NCBI RefSeq assembly: GCF_014651535.1
Contig: NZ_BMXB01000002.1
Coordinates: forward strand, 434,001 to 498,000
Direction: 5' to 3'
Source of the DNA: Salinimicrobium marinum
Lineage (GTDB): Bacteria > Bacteroidota > Bacteroidia > Flavobacteriales > Flavobacteriaceae
Length of the DNA stretch: 64,000 bases
Shown here one piece after another: positions 1-7,878 of the stretch. The position numbers and the translations under genes are program-made. The number at the start of each line of letters is the position of its first letter. The first letter of the stretch is position 1. Under the pieces are notes generated by a model. That model did not search any database. It had not been told where the DNA came from and saw only the letters and a program-made list of their open reading frames with translations.

Positions 1-489
1 GTTCCACTGGTAGTGGCCTGTCAGGATTCTCTTTTCCCAATTTACGAGGAAGCCAGCAGATATAAACATCTTTACCACCAGGTAGTCCCGGGGAATCCTG
101 AAGCCGATTATGATGGAATGTTCGATCTACATGCAGGAGCTCTGGATGTGCTTGAACCCCATTTCAGAAAAGAAAGAGAGAAAAAAATGGAGGAATTCAC
201 GGAATTAAAGCCTGAACGAACTTCTTCAAGTGTTTCAGATATTTTACCTGCTATTTTTGAAGGTAAAGTAGATACATTATTCCTGGAGAACCGTGAAGAT
301 CTATGGGGAAATTACAATGAAAACATGGCCTCAGTCCAAATAGATAATGAAGAGAGTTCTGCCAACCTTTCCTTAATGAACCTTGCTGCCAAAAAAGTAA
401 TAGAACAGGGAGGACAGGTATTTTTAGTTGAAGGAGCATTCATGCCAAACAAAGACTCTAAAATGAATGCGGTGTTTAGATATTCCTAG
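1..489 (+). CDS. C-terminal part of a baeRF-like (bacterial eRF1-type) protein, truncated by window edge
   Basis: The reading frame is open from the first base and ends at TAG 487-489, so the gene begins outside the window. The visible 162 residues run from a V-P-L-V-V-A strand through an acidic helix to a terminal domain containing 'VDTLFLENREDLWG' and, near the end, 'GGQVFLVEGAFMP' and 'AVFRYS'. This layout (small alpha/beta domain with a late 'A-x-F-R-Y' end) is that of the bacterial archaeo-eukaryotic release factor (baeRF) families, predicted ribosome- or RNA-associated proteins of unproven role. The family call is from remembered pattern, and the N-terminal domains cannot be seen. A strong bidirectional hairpin follows at 511-549. 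No function beyond the family is claimed. Confidence 0.6.
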   Translation, partial: VPLVVACQDSLFPIYEEASRYKHLYHQVVPGNPEADYDGMFDLHAGALDVLEPHFRKEREKKMEEFTELKPERTSSSVSDILPAIFEGKVDTLFLENREDLWGNYNENMASVQIDNEESSANLSLMNLAAKKVIEQGGQVFLVEGAFMPNKDSKMNAVFRYS

Positions 490-510
490 GATATCAAACC
501 CATTAAAAAA

Positions 511-549
511 CAAACAACCTCTGCCGAAAAGCAGAGGTTGTTTGTTTTT
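511..549. terminator. Bidirectional intrinsic terminator
   Basis: A perfect 14-bp stem, CAAACAACCTCTGC (511-524) with GCAGAGGTTGTTTG (531-544), closes a CGAAAA loop and is followed by a T run on the plus strand; an A run precedes it, giving T's on the minus strand. It lies between the convergent baeRF-like gene and the PlsC-like gene and would stop both transcripts. Confidence 0.9.
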
Positions 550-560
550 GTAGTTGTTTT

Positions 561-1094
561 TCAGGTATAGTGGGCTATTTTCCCTCTAACGCCGCAATAG
601 AAATTTTTGATCGTCTTAAAATCTTCTTCTTTATTATCTGAAGTATAAAGCGGTTTAGAAACCTTAACTGTTTTCCTTCCGTAGTCAAAAGCAACCATTA
701 CCACCGGCACATTAGCAGATTTTGCTATGTAATAAAATCCAGTTTTCCAGTCTTTAACCTTTTTCCGTGTACCTTCCGGTGCTATAGCCAGTCTGAATTC
801 ATCCTTCTCCCTGAAAATATTCGCAATCGCTTCTACTTTCTTTTGTCCGGGAGTACGATCCAGAGCAGTTCCACCCATCCATCTAAAATACCAGCCAAAA
901 GGAGGCTTGAAAAGCTCTTTTTTTGCAACATACTTTATGTCTGCACCCCATAATCTTCTCACCAGGAGACCCATGTAGAAATCATGCCAGCTGGTATGGG
1001 GCACTACAATTACTACACATTTCTTTAAGTGAGAAGGCCAGTTACCAGAAAAACTCCAGCCCAGGAGTTTATAAAATATAAATCTAGCTAACAA
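561..1094 (-). CDS. PlsC-like 1-acyl-glycerol-phosphate acyltransferase family protein
   Basis: A 177-residue protein with the acyltransferase signature H-x4-D (His33-Thr-Ser-Trp-His-Asp38) and the later 'APEGTR' block that binds the glycerol-phosphate group in PlsC-type lysophospholipid acyltransferases. The family transfers an acyl chain onto a lysophospholipid or related hydroxyl at the inner membrane. The protein is short, as are many Bacteroidota members, and the true acceptor is unknown. The best start is TTG at 1094, which overlaps the end of the upstream proline dehydrogenase gene by 11 bp; the next in-frame Met (residue 41) lies beyond the catalytic motif, so a later start is impossible. 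The overlap implies co-transcription with proline dehydrogenase. It ends at the shared terminator at 511-549. Confidence 0.82.
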   Translation of the reverse strand: MLARFIFYKLLGWSFSGNWPSHLKKCVVIVVPHTSWHDFYMGLLVRRLWGADIKYVAKKELFKPPFGWYFRWMGGTALDRTPGQKKVEAIANIFREKDEFRLAIAPEGTRKKVKDWKTGFYYIAKSANVPVVMVAFDYGRKTVKVSKPLYTSDNKEEDFKTIKNFYCGVRGKIAHYT

Positions 1095-2295
1095 GTTCCT
1101 GTTCCCTGTTACTTTTCATAATTTCTCCACTTCTTCTCTTTCTTTCCTCGTATAGAAGTGCCAGTTCCCTTCCGGTTTGTCCTTTCACAGAGGTATTTTC
1201 CTCTGCTCTTCTAATAAGATAAGGCACTACTTCGCGAACGGGACCAAATGGCACCAATTTGACGGTGTTATATCCTTTCTCGGCCAGGTTATAGCTTATA
1301 TGCTCACTCATTCCATACAACTGGGAAAACCAAACGCGATCATCGTCCTTCTCGATTCCCTTGTCTTCCATGATCTGCAAAGCAAGATAATTACTTACTT
1401 CGTTGTGGGTACCAATAAAAACCGAAATGTCTTCTAGGTGGGCAAGGCAGTAAGTAAGTGCCCCGTTGAAATTCACATCTGTAGCTTCCTTGTTTTCACA
1501 AATAGGTGACAGGTAGTTCATTTTTTTAGCACGGGCATTTTCCTTTTCCATATACGCTCCCCGCACGATCTTTGCTCCCACTTTAAAACCCTGTTCCTTC
1601 GCACGGCTGTGAAGATCTTTAAGATACTGTATCCTGTCCCATCTGTAACATTGCAGCGTATTAAAAATGATGACCTTTTCACGATTATATTTGAACATCA
1701 TTTCCTCCATAAGATCATCGGCAGCGGCCTGCATCCAGCTTTCTTCTCCATCTGCCAGCAACCTTACATCATTCTTGTAAGCTTCTTCACAAATCTTGTT
1801 AACCCGGTTCCTTATCCGTCTCCATTCTTCTCCTTCTTCCACCGTAAGGCTGGCATTTGCCGAAACTTTTTGCCATATCTCAAATCTTCCAATTCCGGTA
1901 GGTTTAAAAACGGCAAAAGGAATTTCTTCTTTATCCTTGATGAATTTTACAATATTTACCTTCTTCTCAATGGCCTTATCAAACTCACTTTCTTTTTCCT
2001 TTCCTTCTACGGAATAATCCAGAATTCCGTGGAGGTTTTTAGAGTACATTTTTTTAATAACAGGCATACAATCCTGTTCGGTTTCTCCACCGCAAAACTG
2101 ATTAAAAATAGTCTTCTTTATTAAAGTTTCTACAGGAAGATGCATGTTAAGTGCAAGCTTCGTTAGACCTGTCCCCGCCTTAACCATGAATGGCCTGTCA
2201 ATGGCTTCAAACATAAAGATAGCGCGGTCAAGTTCTGAATCCGATTTCAGCCTGAAGGCGATCTCAGTATCATTAAATATTTTTCTGGTTATCAT
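1084..2295 (-). CDS. Proline dehydrogenase (monofunctional, FAD-dependent)
   Basis: A 403-residue protein of the PutA/ProDH fold, which oxidises L-proline to pyrroline-5-carboxylate while reducing FAD. Visible signatures are 'AVFKPTGIGRFE', the strand 'GAKIVRGAYMEKEN' (the family's K-x-V-R-G-A-Y FAD/substrate loop) and the C-terminal 'YLIRRAEENTS' whose arginines bind the proline carboxylate. The length matches single-domain ProDH enzymes; no P5C dehydrogenase domain is fused. The gene is divergent from aroB and is followed by the overlapping PlsC-like gene. A consensus -7 box lies at 2314-2321, giving a very short leader. Proline breakdown fits with the osmolyte theme of the window, though this is only contextual. 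Confidence 0.93.
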   Translation of the reverse strand: MITRKIFNDTEIAFRLKSDSELDRAIFMFEAIDRPFMVKAGTGLTKLALNMHLPVETLIKKTIFNQFCGGETEQDCMPVIKKMYSKNLHGILDYSVEGKEKESEFDKAIEKKVNIVKFIKDKEEIPFAVFKPTGIGRFEIWQKVSANASLTVEEGEEWRRIRNRVNKICEEAYKNDVRLLADGEESWMQAAADDLMEEMMFKYNREKVIIFNTLQCYRWDRIQYLKDLHSRAKEQGFKVGAKIVRGAYMEKENARAKKMNYLSPICENKEATDVNFNGALTYCLAHLEDISVFIGTHNEVSNYLALQIMEDKGIEKDDDRVWFSQLYGMSEHISYNLAEKGYNTVKLVPFGPVREVVPYLIRRAEENTSVKGQTGRELALLYEERKRRSGEIMKSNREQELVS

Positions 2296-2313
2296 TGTTG
2301 AAATTTAATCTCA

Positions 2314-2321
2314 CAAAGATA
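2314..2321 (-). promoter_or_regulatory. Bacteroidota-type -7 box for proline dehydrogenase
   Basis: The minus strand reads TATCTTTG here, a full match to the TAnnTTTG -7 consensus of Bacteroidota sigma-ABfr. It lies 18 bp before the ATG, so the transcript leader would be about a dozen bases. No convincing TTG at -33 was found. Confidence 0.6.
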
Positions 2322-2385
2322 CTTAACGAGAATAAATTATTAGAATAATTCTCCTTATTTTCGGGGCTTCAAAGGTTAAAGAATC

Positions 2386-3465
2386 ATGAAAATTTCTGAA
2401 AAGACATCTGTTGCCAAAAATGTCATTTACAACGAAGAGGCCTACACCAAACTCAACCAATTTATTGCGGAAAATAAGTTTTCCATGATCTTTGTTTTGG
2501 TAGACAGCAATACACATGAACATTGTCTTTCTCCCTTTCTGAATAGAATAGAAGCTCAGGCTGATATTGAAGTGATTGAGATGGAACCGGGGGAGCAAAA
2601 CAAGAGCATAGATACCTGCAGCGGCATCTGGAAAGCTCTTTCTGAACTTGGGGCCGATCGAAAAAGCCTGATGATTAATCTGGGTGGGGGTGTCGTTACA
2701 GATCTTGGAGGATTCATTGCTGCTACTTTTAAGCGCGGCATTGCGTGGGTCAACGTCCCCACTACCCTTCTTTCTATGGTCGATGCAGCTGTAGGTGGTA
2801 AAAACGGCGTAAACCTGGAGAGTCTTAAAAATCAGGTTGGAATTATAAAACCTGCAGAACTGGTTCTTATCGATACCTCTTTTCTTGCAACTCTTCCTGC
2901 TCCGGAAATGAGAAGCGGACTGGCTGAAATGCTAAAGCACGGTTTAATCGCAGATGAAGATTACTGGAACAGGCTTACTGCCCTGAATCAACTTTCTCTC
3001 GAAGATTTGGACGGATTAATCGAAGAATCGATCATCATCAAGGAAAATATAGTTTTAAAAGATCCAACAGAGAAAAATATCCGGAAAAGCCTTAATTATG
3101 GCCATACGCTGGGCCATGCCATCGAATCTTATTTTCTGGAAAATTCCGGAAAAACCAAATTACTGCACGGGGAAGCTGTTGCTGTAGGAATGATCCTGGC
3201 TACCTATCTTTCGGTTGAAGTTTGCGGCTTTTCTTCAGAAAAAATGAATGAAATCTCCAAAGCTCTGGTTTCCCTTTATGGAAAAATAGAGTTAACAGGT
3301 AAGGATCAGGAAGAAATAATTGAATTAATGAAATTTGATAAAAAAAATGAAGGAGGAAATATTAATTTTGTCCTCCTGGAGAATATAGGAAAACCTGTTA
3401 TAGATTGCCAGGTACCAAATGAACTTATCCATAAATCATTTGCATATTATATTGATCTGCAATAA
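2386..3465 (+). CDS. aroB: 3-dehydroquinate synthase
   Basis: A 359-residue AroB, the NAD- and metal-dependent cyclase that makes 3-dehydroquinate from DAHP in the shikimate pathway (cytosol). The glycine-rich NAD site 'GGGVVTDLGGFIAAT', the 'VPTTLLSMVDAAVGGKNGVN' substrate loop, the metal ligands in 'NYGHTLGHAIE' and the later 'LLHGEAVAVGM' are all present, and length is normal. It is a solitary shikimate gene here, divergent from proline dehydrogenase with a 90-bp gap. The plus strand before it has TATTTTCG, a one-mismatch relative of the -7 consensus. Nothing appears unusual. Confidence 0.97.
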   Translation: MKISEKTSVAKNVIYNEEAYTKLNQFIAENKFSMIFVLVDSNTHEHCLSPFLNRIEAQADIEVIEMEPGEQNKSIDTCSGIWKALSELGADRKSLMINLGGGVVTDLGGFIAATFKRGIAWVNVPTTLLSMVDAAVGGKNGVNLESLKNQVGIIKPAELVLIDTSFLATLPAPEMRSGLAEMLKHGLIADEDYWNRLTALNQLSLEDLDGLIEESIIIKENIVLKDPTEKNIRKSLNYGHTLGHAIESYFLENSGKTKLLHGEAVAVGMILATYLSVEVCGFSSEKMNEISKALVSLYGKIELTGKDQEEIIELMKFDKKNEGGNINFVLLENIGKPVIDCQVPNELIHKSFAYYIDLQ

Positions 3466-3491
3466 TTTGCAGTGTGTAAACAGAATTATTA

Positions 3492-3530
3492 TAACTCCGG
3501 AATTTAATTTTTAAATACTTTTAACTCCGG
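3492..3530 (+). repeat. 9-bp direct repeat TAACTCCGG, 30-bp period
   Basis: TAACTCCGG occurs at 3492-3500 and again at 3522-3530, exactly 30 bp apart, in the short gap after aroB and upstream of the next gene. It could be a pair of protein-binding sites or chance. No similar pair was noticed elsewhere. Confidence 0.4.
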
Positions 3531-3582
3531 CGGAAAAAGGAATTGTTATTTTCGCTATTATTGAATGACCAAAGTACCCTTT

Positions 3583-3900
3583 ATGAAACGTGTAATTGTT
3601 GACTACAAAAAACTGACTCCTGAAATTTTAAGCCTGTTGGTGGAAAAATATCCAGATGGATATGATGATGACCAGGTAATTTCTTTTAAAAATGCCAAAA
3701 ATGAAACGGTAGATGCCGTGGAGGTGCGAACAGAAGATGCGATTTATCTGGTGAAGGTAAGCACCCGTCTTGAAAACACCATGGCAAATTATGATGAAGA
3801 TGATTACGATGATGCCGACTTTAATGAACCTATCGTGGAGATCCCGGAAAAAGGCGGTGATGACGAGGAAGCAGAAGAAGATCCCGAGGATGAAGATTGA
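3583..3900 (+). CDS. Conserved flavobacterial hypothetical protein with acidic tail
   Basis: A 105-residue protein starting MKRVIVDYKKL. The first 70 residues look folded, with a strand-helix start and 'VRTEDAIYLVKVSTRLE'; the remainder is a highly acidic tail of Asp/Glu. It resembles a small protein family seen in many Flavobacteriia with no assigned function; this is recollection, not a search. An in-frame ATG six codons upstream (3565) would add MTKVPF, but the MKRVIVDY start matches the remembered family. It is followed by a bidirectional terminator at 3975-4010. It may share the aroB transcript or use a promoter near 3550 (TATTTTCG). Confidence 0.75.
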   Translation: MKRVIVDYKKLTPEILSLLVEKYPDGYDDDQVISFKNAKNETVDAVEVRTEDAIYLVKVSTRLENTMANYDEDDYDDADFNEPIVEIPEKGGDDEEAEEDPEDED

Positions 3901-3974
3901 TTTTTTCCTTTGCTCCTGATTTTATCAGTTTTTGACTCCCAGGAATCACTATACTATATCTACGAATAAGACAT

Positions 3975-4010
3975 AAAAAAAGGAACCATTTAACGGTTCC
4001 TTTTTCTTTT
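3975..4010. terminator. Bidirectional terminator between convergent genes
   Basis: GGAACC (3982-3987) pairs with GGTTCC (3995-4000), extended by an A6 run on the left and a T5 run on the right. It lies between the acidic-tail protein and the DJ-1 family gene, which converge here. Confidence 0.85.
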
Positions 4011-4028
4011 CAGCTGATATTCTCAAGA

Positions 4029-4577
4029 TTAAGAATGCTGCAGTTCGTGCTTACCTTCTTTTACTTCTTCGATAAGCTTTTTATTAAAGGCTGGAAGGTC
4101 ATCCGGATTTCTACTGGTCACAAATCCCTGATCTACCACTACTTCTTTGTCTACCCATTTTGCACCTGCATTCACTAAATCATCTTTAATAGAATTAAAA
4201 GAGGTCATCTCTCTTCCTTCCACCACTCCTGCACTAATAAGCGTCCATGGAGCGTGGCAGATTGCTGCTACCGGTTTTTTCTGTTCAAAAAAGGTGCGAA
4301 CAAATTTTAAGGCATTTTCATCCCTTCTCAAATAATCGGGATTAATGACACCGCCAGGCAGCATTAATGCATTATATTCATCTGCAGATGCCTCCTTAAC
4401 GGTACGGTCTACAGTATATTCATTAGACCAGTTTCCCTGATCCCATGCTTTTATCTTTCCGGATTCCAGACTCACGATATCTACCTTGAAACCTTCTTTT
4501 TCCATGGCTTCCTTAGGAGATTTTAATTCGCTTTCTTCAAATCCGTTTGTGGCTAATATTGCTACTCTTTTCTGCAT
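4029..4577 (-). CDS. DJ-1/PfpI family protein (PfpI/YhbO type)
   Basis: A 182-residue class I glutamine amidotransferase-like protein of the PfpI/YhbO branch. The nucleophile elbow 'AAICHAPW' places the reactive Cys at 107 next to His108, and the conserved acidic residue of this family lies in 'GFEESEL' (about residue 14-15). YhbO-type proteins have been described as stress proteins with proposed deglycase or protease activity; which applies here is not decided by sequence. The gene is monocistronic: a TATCTTTG -7 box lies at 4617-4624 and the terminator at 3975-4010 follows. Its membership of a stress-rich window is consistent with the family. Confidence 0.92.
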   Translation of the reverse strand: MQKRVAILATNGFEESELKSPKEAMEKEGFKVDIVSLESGKIKAWDQGNWSNEYTVDRTVKEASADEYNALMLPGGVINPDYLRRDENALKFVRTFFEQKKPVAAICHAPWTLISAGVVEGREMTSFNSIKDDLVNAGAKWVDKEVVVDQGFVTSRNPDDLPAFNKKLIEEVKEGKHELQHS

Positions 4578-4616
4578 AATATCTTTCTGTTTTAAAATTA
4601 AACTTTCATTCTTTTA

Positions 4617-4624
4617 CAAAGATA
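4617..4624 (-). promoter_or_regulatory. -7 box for the DJ-1/PfpI gene
   Basis: The minus strand reads TATCTTTG, a perfect TAnnTTTG match, 40 bp before the ATG at 4577. The -33 element is not clear. Confidence 0.6.
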
Positions 4625-4706
4625 CAATGCATGGGAGCCTTTGTGTATTAAGGCCTTTATAAAGTTTGGCACTCTTAAGTTAAACCTTTACTAACTGCTG
4701 TCAGGC

Positions 4707-5780
4707 CTACTTTTTATTCCTTTCTTTGGCTTCTTTCCTGTTCTTTCTTTCCTGTTCTTCCTGCTCCCGTTTTTTCTCTTCCTCTTTGTTCTTGTCGGAA
4801 TTTGACTGGAGGGTATCTATGATCCTTTTTTCATCGATCAACTGGCCTTTTCGTTGTTCCAGTCTTTCCAGCTCCTGGTAAATTGCCGGCTCCGCATATT
4901 CATTGGGCTCAACTTTCTCATTTTTGTAAAGGGCATACTGTACGGTAAATTCAGCTCCAAAGAACACGATGAGACAGGTATAATACACCCATAAAAGCAC
5001 CAGGACAACAGAGGAAGCACCTCCATATACAGATCCCGGGTTGCTTTGCCCAAAATAAAAACTTATAACCGTCTCCCCCACCAAAAACAATACGGTTGTC
5101 AGGATTGCACCCCAATAAGTAGTTTTCCATCGTAGTTTCACATCGGGCAGCCATTTAAAGATAGCCGCAAAAAGAGAAGTAATGATTACAAAGGAGATAA
5201 GGTAGTTTGCTATAGATATCATAAAAAGAGTCACCGTGGGTGCTATAGAGGCCAGGTAATCTCTAAGAGCTGCAATTACTGCAGAGATAACGAGGGAAAT
5301 AAGCATTAAAAGCCCCATGACCATCACCATACCAAAGGAAATTAGCCGGTCAATAACGACCCGCCAGACAGTATTTTTTTTAGCCGTAATGTTCCAGATG
5401 TTATTCATGGCTGCCTTTAGCTGAAAAAACACTCCGGTGGCACCAAAGATCAAAAAAGCCACCCCAAAAATCACAGCAAAGGTGGAACTTTCAGTGAGTG
5501 CCGCATTTGCGACCATTCCTTCAATTGATTCGGCTGCTTCCGTTCCTACAAATTCGCCTATTTCTTCGGTAATCCTTCCCTGTACTGCCTGTCTGCCAAA
5601 AAAATATCCGGCAAGGTTAACCACAATAATGAGTAAGGATGGGAGCGAAAAAAGAGCATAATAAGCAATGGTGGCACTTCTGGCCCAGGGTTCATTTCTG
5701 TTCCAGTTGAAATATGCGCCCTTTAATAACTTCCAGAATACTTTTAGCTTTCTCTTCATTATACGATGATTTTCCTGCAT
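4707..5780 (-). CDS. YihY/BrkB family inner-membrane protein
   Basis: A 357-residue polytopic protein of the YihY/virulence factor BrkB family (formerly mis-named RNase BN). The N-terminal 'WARSATIAYYALFSLPSLLIIVV' region and the later 'VYGGASSVVLVLLWVYYTC' helix are typical; about six membrane segments are visible between residues 35 and 275. The last 70 residues are a charged Lys/Glu/Arg tail, probably cytoplasmic and partly coiled coil, longer than in minimal family members. The biochemical role is not established for the family. Start ATG 5780 is used; an alternative at residue 8 (MKRKLKVFW) is equally plausible. It is followed, on the same strand, by a 129-bp gap to the DJ-1 gene. Confidence 0.9.
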   Translation of the reverse strand: MQENHRIMKRKLKVFWKLLKGAYFNWNRNEPWARSATIAYYALFSLPSLLIIVVNLAGYFFGRQAVQGRITEEIGEFVGTEAAESIEGMVANAALTESSTFAVIFGVAFLIFGATGVFFQLKAAMNNIWNITAKKNTVWRVVIDRLISFGMVMVMGLLMLISLVISAVIAALRDYLASIAPTVTLFMISIANYLISFVIITSLFAAIFKWLPDVKLRWKTTYWGAILTTVLFLVGETVISFYFGQSNPGSVYGGASSVVLVLLWVYYTCLIVFFGAEFTVQYALYKNEKVEPNEYAEPAIYQELERLEQRKGQLIDEKRIIDTLQSNSDKNKEEEKKREQEEQERKNRKEAKERNKK

Positions 5781-5812
5781 TTTACTGCTCTGGAGATAAA
5801 TTGAAGGTATAA

Positions 5813-5848
5813 AAAAACCCTTTAAACATAATAGCTTAAAGGGTTTTT
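5813..5848 (-). terminator. Terminator of the Lrp-family gene
   Basis: AAAAACCCTTTAA (5813-5825) and TTAAAGGGTTTTT (5836-5848) form a 13-bp stem; on the minus strand the stem is followed by a T run. It lies directly after the Lrp gene and separates it from the downstream YihY gene. Confidence 0.85.
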
Positions 5849-5865
5849 AATAAAAGTTTAGGATG

Positions 5866-6345
5866 CTACAGTTCCTTGAAAATAGAATGCATTAATCTCT
5901 TTTTATCATTAATGCTTTCTTCCAGGGAGATCATGGTTTCTGTTCTGTAAACTCCTTCTATATCATCTAACTGAAATATCACTTCTTTAGCGTGCTGCGT
6001 ATCTTTGGCTCGTATCTTGGCGAAGACATTAAACTTGCCTGTAGTAACGTGCGCTACTGTCACAAACGGAATTTCGTTAATACGCTCAAGTACAAATTTA
6101 GTCTGAGATGTATTCTGAAGGAATATACCAACGTAAGCTATAAAGGCATATCCCAGTTTTTGATAGTTAAGCGTAAGCGAAGAACCAAGTATAATCCCCG
6201 CTTCTTCCATTTTCTTTACCCTTACGTGAACCGTTCCGGCAGATATCATTAACTTCTTAGCTATATCGGTAAAAGGAGTTCTGGTATTCTCAATGAGCAT
6301 GTCCAGGATTTGGTGATCTGTTTCGTCTAATCTAAATTTTGCCAT
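5866..6345 (-). CDS. Lrp/AsnC family transcriptional regulator
   Basis: A 159-residue regulator with an N-terminal winged helix-turn-helix (about residues 5-60, 'LDETDHQILDMLIENTRTPFTDIAKKL... GTVHVRVKKMEEAGII') and a C-terminal RAM ligand-binding domain (about 70-145, beta-alpha-beta 'GYAFIAYVGIF... TGKFNVFAKIRAKD'). Lrp proteins bind DNA as dimers to octamers and respond to amino acids. The ligand and targets are unknown; the M14 peptidase immediately upstream on the same strand could be one, but nothing in the sequence proves it. A TAATTTTG -7 box is found 43 bp before the start and an intrinsic terminator follows. Confidence 0.93.
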   Translation of the reverse strand: MAKFRLDETDHQILDMLIENTRTPFTDIAKKLMISAGTVHVRVKKMEEAGIILGSSLTLNYQKLGYAFIAYVGIFLQNTSQTKFVLERINEIPFVTVAHVTTGKFNVFAKIRAKDTQHAKEVIFQLDDIEGVYRTETMISLEESINDKKRLMHSIFKEL

Positions 6346-6387
6346 AATCTATTTATTTAACTACAATTCTTCTTTTTAAATTAAGTA

Positions 6388-6395
6388 CAAAATTA
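6388..6395 (-). promoter_or_regulatory. -7 box for the Lrp-family gene
   Basis: The minus strand reads TAATTTTG, matching TAnnTTTG, in the 76-bp gap between the M14 peptidase gene and the Lrp gene. Confidence 0.5.
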
Positions 6396-6421
6396 ATATA
6401 ATAGCGTTGAATTATCACTAA

Positions 6422-7597
6422 TTATTGAACATTTTCTACTACTTTTATTGATAACTTATTATTTTTTAACAAAATTTGGTTTACTACAGCGTTTTCGTTA
6501 ATTGCTCCTCCTGCTAAATCTGTCACTTTTTCTCCCTCACATTGAATCTCCTGATGCCCGAAAAAAGAAAGATCCTTTTCTATTTTTTTTACCACCGGAT
6601 CAAAACAGATTTTCCCTGCCTTGATCTTCTCTTCAAACTGAATGGCTACATCTAGCACTTCACCTTCTACCTCGGCTTTCCGAAGGATTACATCAAAGAA
6701 ATTCTTCTCGTTTTCCGGAATTTTGAAATAATCTTCCACGTCCAATTTGCTGAAATCATTTTCAGTTATATGATGAATGGCTGAAAGAATGGAAATAGCC
6801 ACAAATTCCCTGGTTTTCTCCCGAAAATAATCATTGCTGAAATGCCCTGCTTCAAATAAAATAGTAGGTACACCCGATTTTTGAAAGGAATCCCCAGTAC
6901 ACTGAAGGTTAAAAGCATCATCATACCTTCCCACCTGTGCAGGAATGATTTGCTGCATGTCCTTATTAATAGCTGCGATGAGCTGCATGGCATCTTTTCG
7001 GTTTCCGGAGATAGAACGTTCAGCATCCATGGAAGGCGCTAAAAAGGAAAGCGTTGCAGGTTTATTTGTGTCGCCGGCACCAAAGATGGTCCGTTGATCG
7101 TGGAGATTTAAACAAAAATCAGGTTTATAGTCTTCATAACAGTGCCTCAAGATGCGGCTTTCGTCCTCTTTTAATTCGCTGGCATCTCTGTTGAGATCAA
7201 CTCCATTTACATTTTCCCGGGTATAGCGAATGGCACCATCAGGGTTCAACATCGGAATGATCTTTATGGTGCATTTTTCAGGAATGGCAGAAATCCCAGC
7301 CTGCTGCTTTTCTGAAACAAAAAGATTGAAAAGATCAAAAGCAGCTTTGGTGGTGGTAGATTCATTGCCGTGCATTTGAGACCAGCCTAAAATCTTAATA
7401 GGTCCGTTACCAAATGTGACAGAATGCACAGGAGTTTTTAAAACGGATTCTCCAATTTTCTCCACAAGAAATTCCGAAGAAAGATTTTCAAGTTCGGGAG
7501 CAATGTCATTATAAGTAATATATCTGCCGTAAAGATTCGAATTTTTAATAGAAGAATATCGGTCAATAATGGAAGCAAAAATTGTGTCTGTTTTCAT
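6422..7597 (-). CDS. M14 family zinc carboxypeptidase
   Basis: A 391-residue metallopeptidase of the M14 (carboxypeptidase A) clan. Zinc ligands are visible in 'QMHGNESTTTKAA' (H-x-x-E) and in 'LNLHDQRT'; the catalytic Glu is in 'ILFEAGHFSND'. 'MLNPDGAIRYTRENVNGVDLNRD' is the conserved substrate-site block of M14 enzymes. No signal peptide is seen, so a cytoplasmic role in peptide or amidated-substrate turnover is likely. The C-terminal 90 residues form a small extra beta domain. It is divergent from the XRE regulator at 7879, and its TACTTTTG promoter box sits inside a GTTTAC-type palindrome, so it is probably controlled by that regulator. Confidence 0.9.
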   Translation of the reverse strand: MKTDTIFASIIDRYSSIKNSNLYGRYITYNDIAPELENLSSEFLVEKIGESVLKTPVHSVTFGNGPIKILGWSQMHGNESTTTKAAFDLFNLFVSEKQQAGISAIPEKCTIKIIPMLNPDGAIRYTRENVNGVDLNRDASELKEDESRILRHCYEDYKPDFCLNLHDQRTIFGAGDTNKPATLSFLAPSMDAERSISGNRKDAMQLIAAINKDMQQIIPAQVGRYDDAFNLQCTGDSFQKSGVPTILFEAGHFSNDYFREKTREFVAISILSAIHHITENDFSKLDVEDYFKIPENEKNFFDVILRKAEVEGEVLDVAIQFEEKIKAGKICFDPVVKKIEKDLSFFGHQEIQCEGEKVTDLAGGAINENAVVNQILLKNNKLSIKVVENVQ

Positions 7598-7602
7598 GTT
7601 TA

Positions 7603-7610
7603 CAAAAGTA
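7603..7610 (-). promoter_or_regulatory. -7 box for the M14 peptidase, inside an operator
   Basis: The minus strand reads TACTTTTG (TAnnTTTG), ending 6 bp before the ATG at 7597, so the mRNA would be almost leaderless. The box is embedded in the palindrome at 7598-7613. Confidence 0.6.
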
Positions 7611-7815
7611 AATAAACATTATTTTACAATTGTAAACAGATAAATCCTCTCCTTCTGTATAACATTGTAAACACTAGGTTTGTATAATTGTAAAACAGCT
7701 TCAGGAAACTTTCCATAAGACTTGTTTATCATACATAATTAACTTTATTTTAGCGTATTACACCTCATTATATAAACGGATAGATTAATATATGTAGAAG
7801 TGTTTACATATGTAA

Positions 7816-7847
7816 TTTGGTGGTTTCAGGAAAGAAAGTTACTTTTG
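7816..7847 (+). promoter_or_regulatory. Promoter of the XRE regulator gene (-33 and -7)
   Basis: TTTG at 7816-7819 and TACTTTTG at 7840-7847 are separated by 20 bp, a good fit to the Bacteroidota promoter. The -7 box lies inside the operator at 7837-7852 and the -33 touches the one at 7802-7817, so a bound repressor would block both. Confidence 0.65.
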
Positions 7848-7878
7848 TAAACAACATAAATCCGCAAGACGGTTTACA

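Noticed and set aside
1609-2124. 171-codon plus-strand frame inside proline dehydrogenase
   Set aside because: Antisense to a gene with clear family motifs; Phe/Leu-rich translation with no domain.
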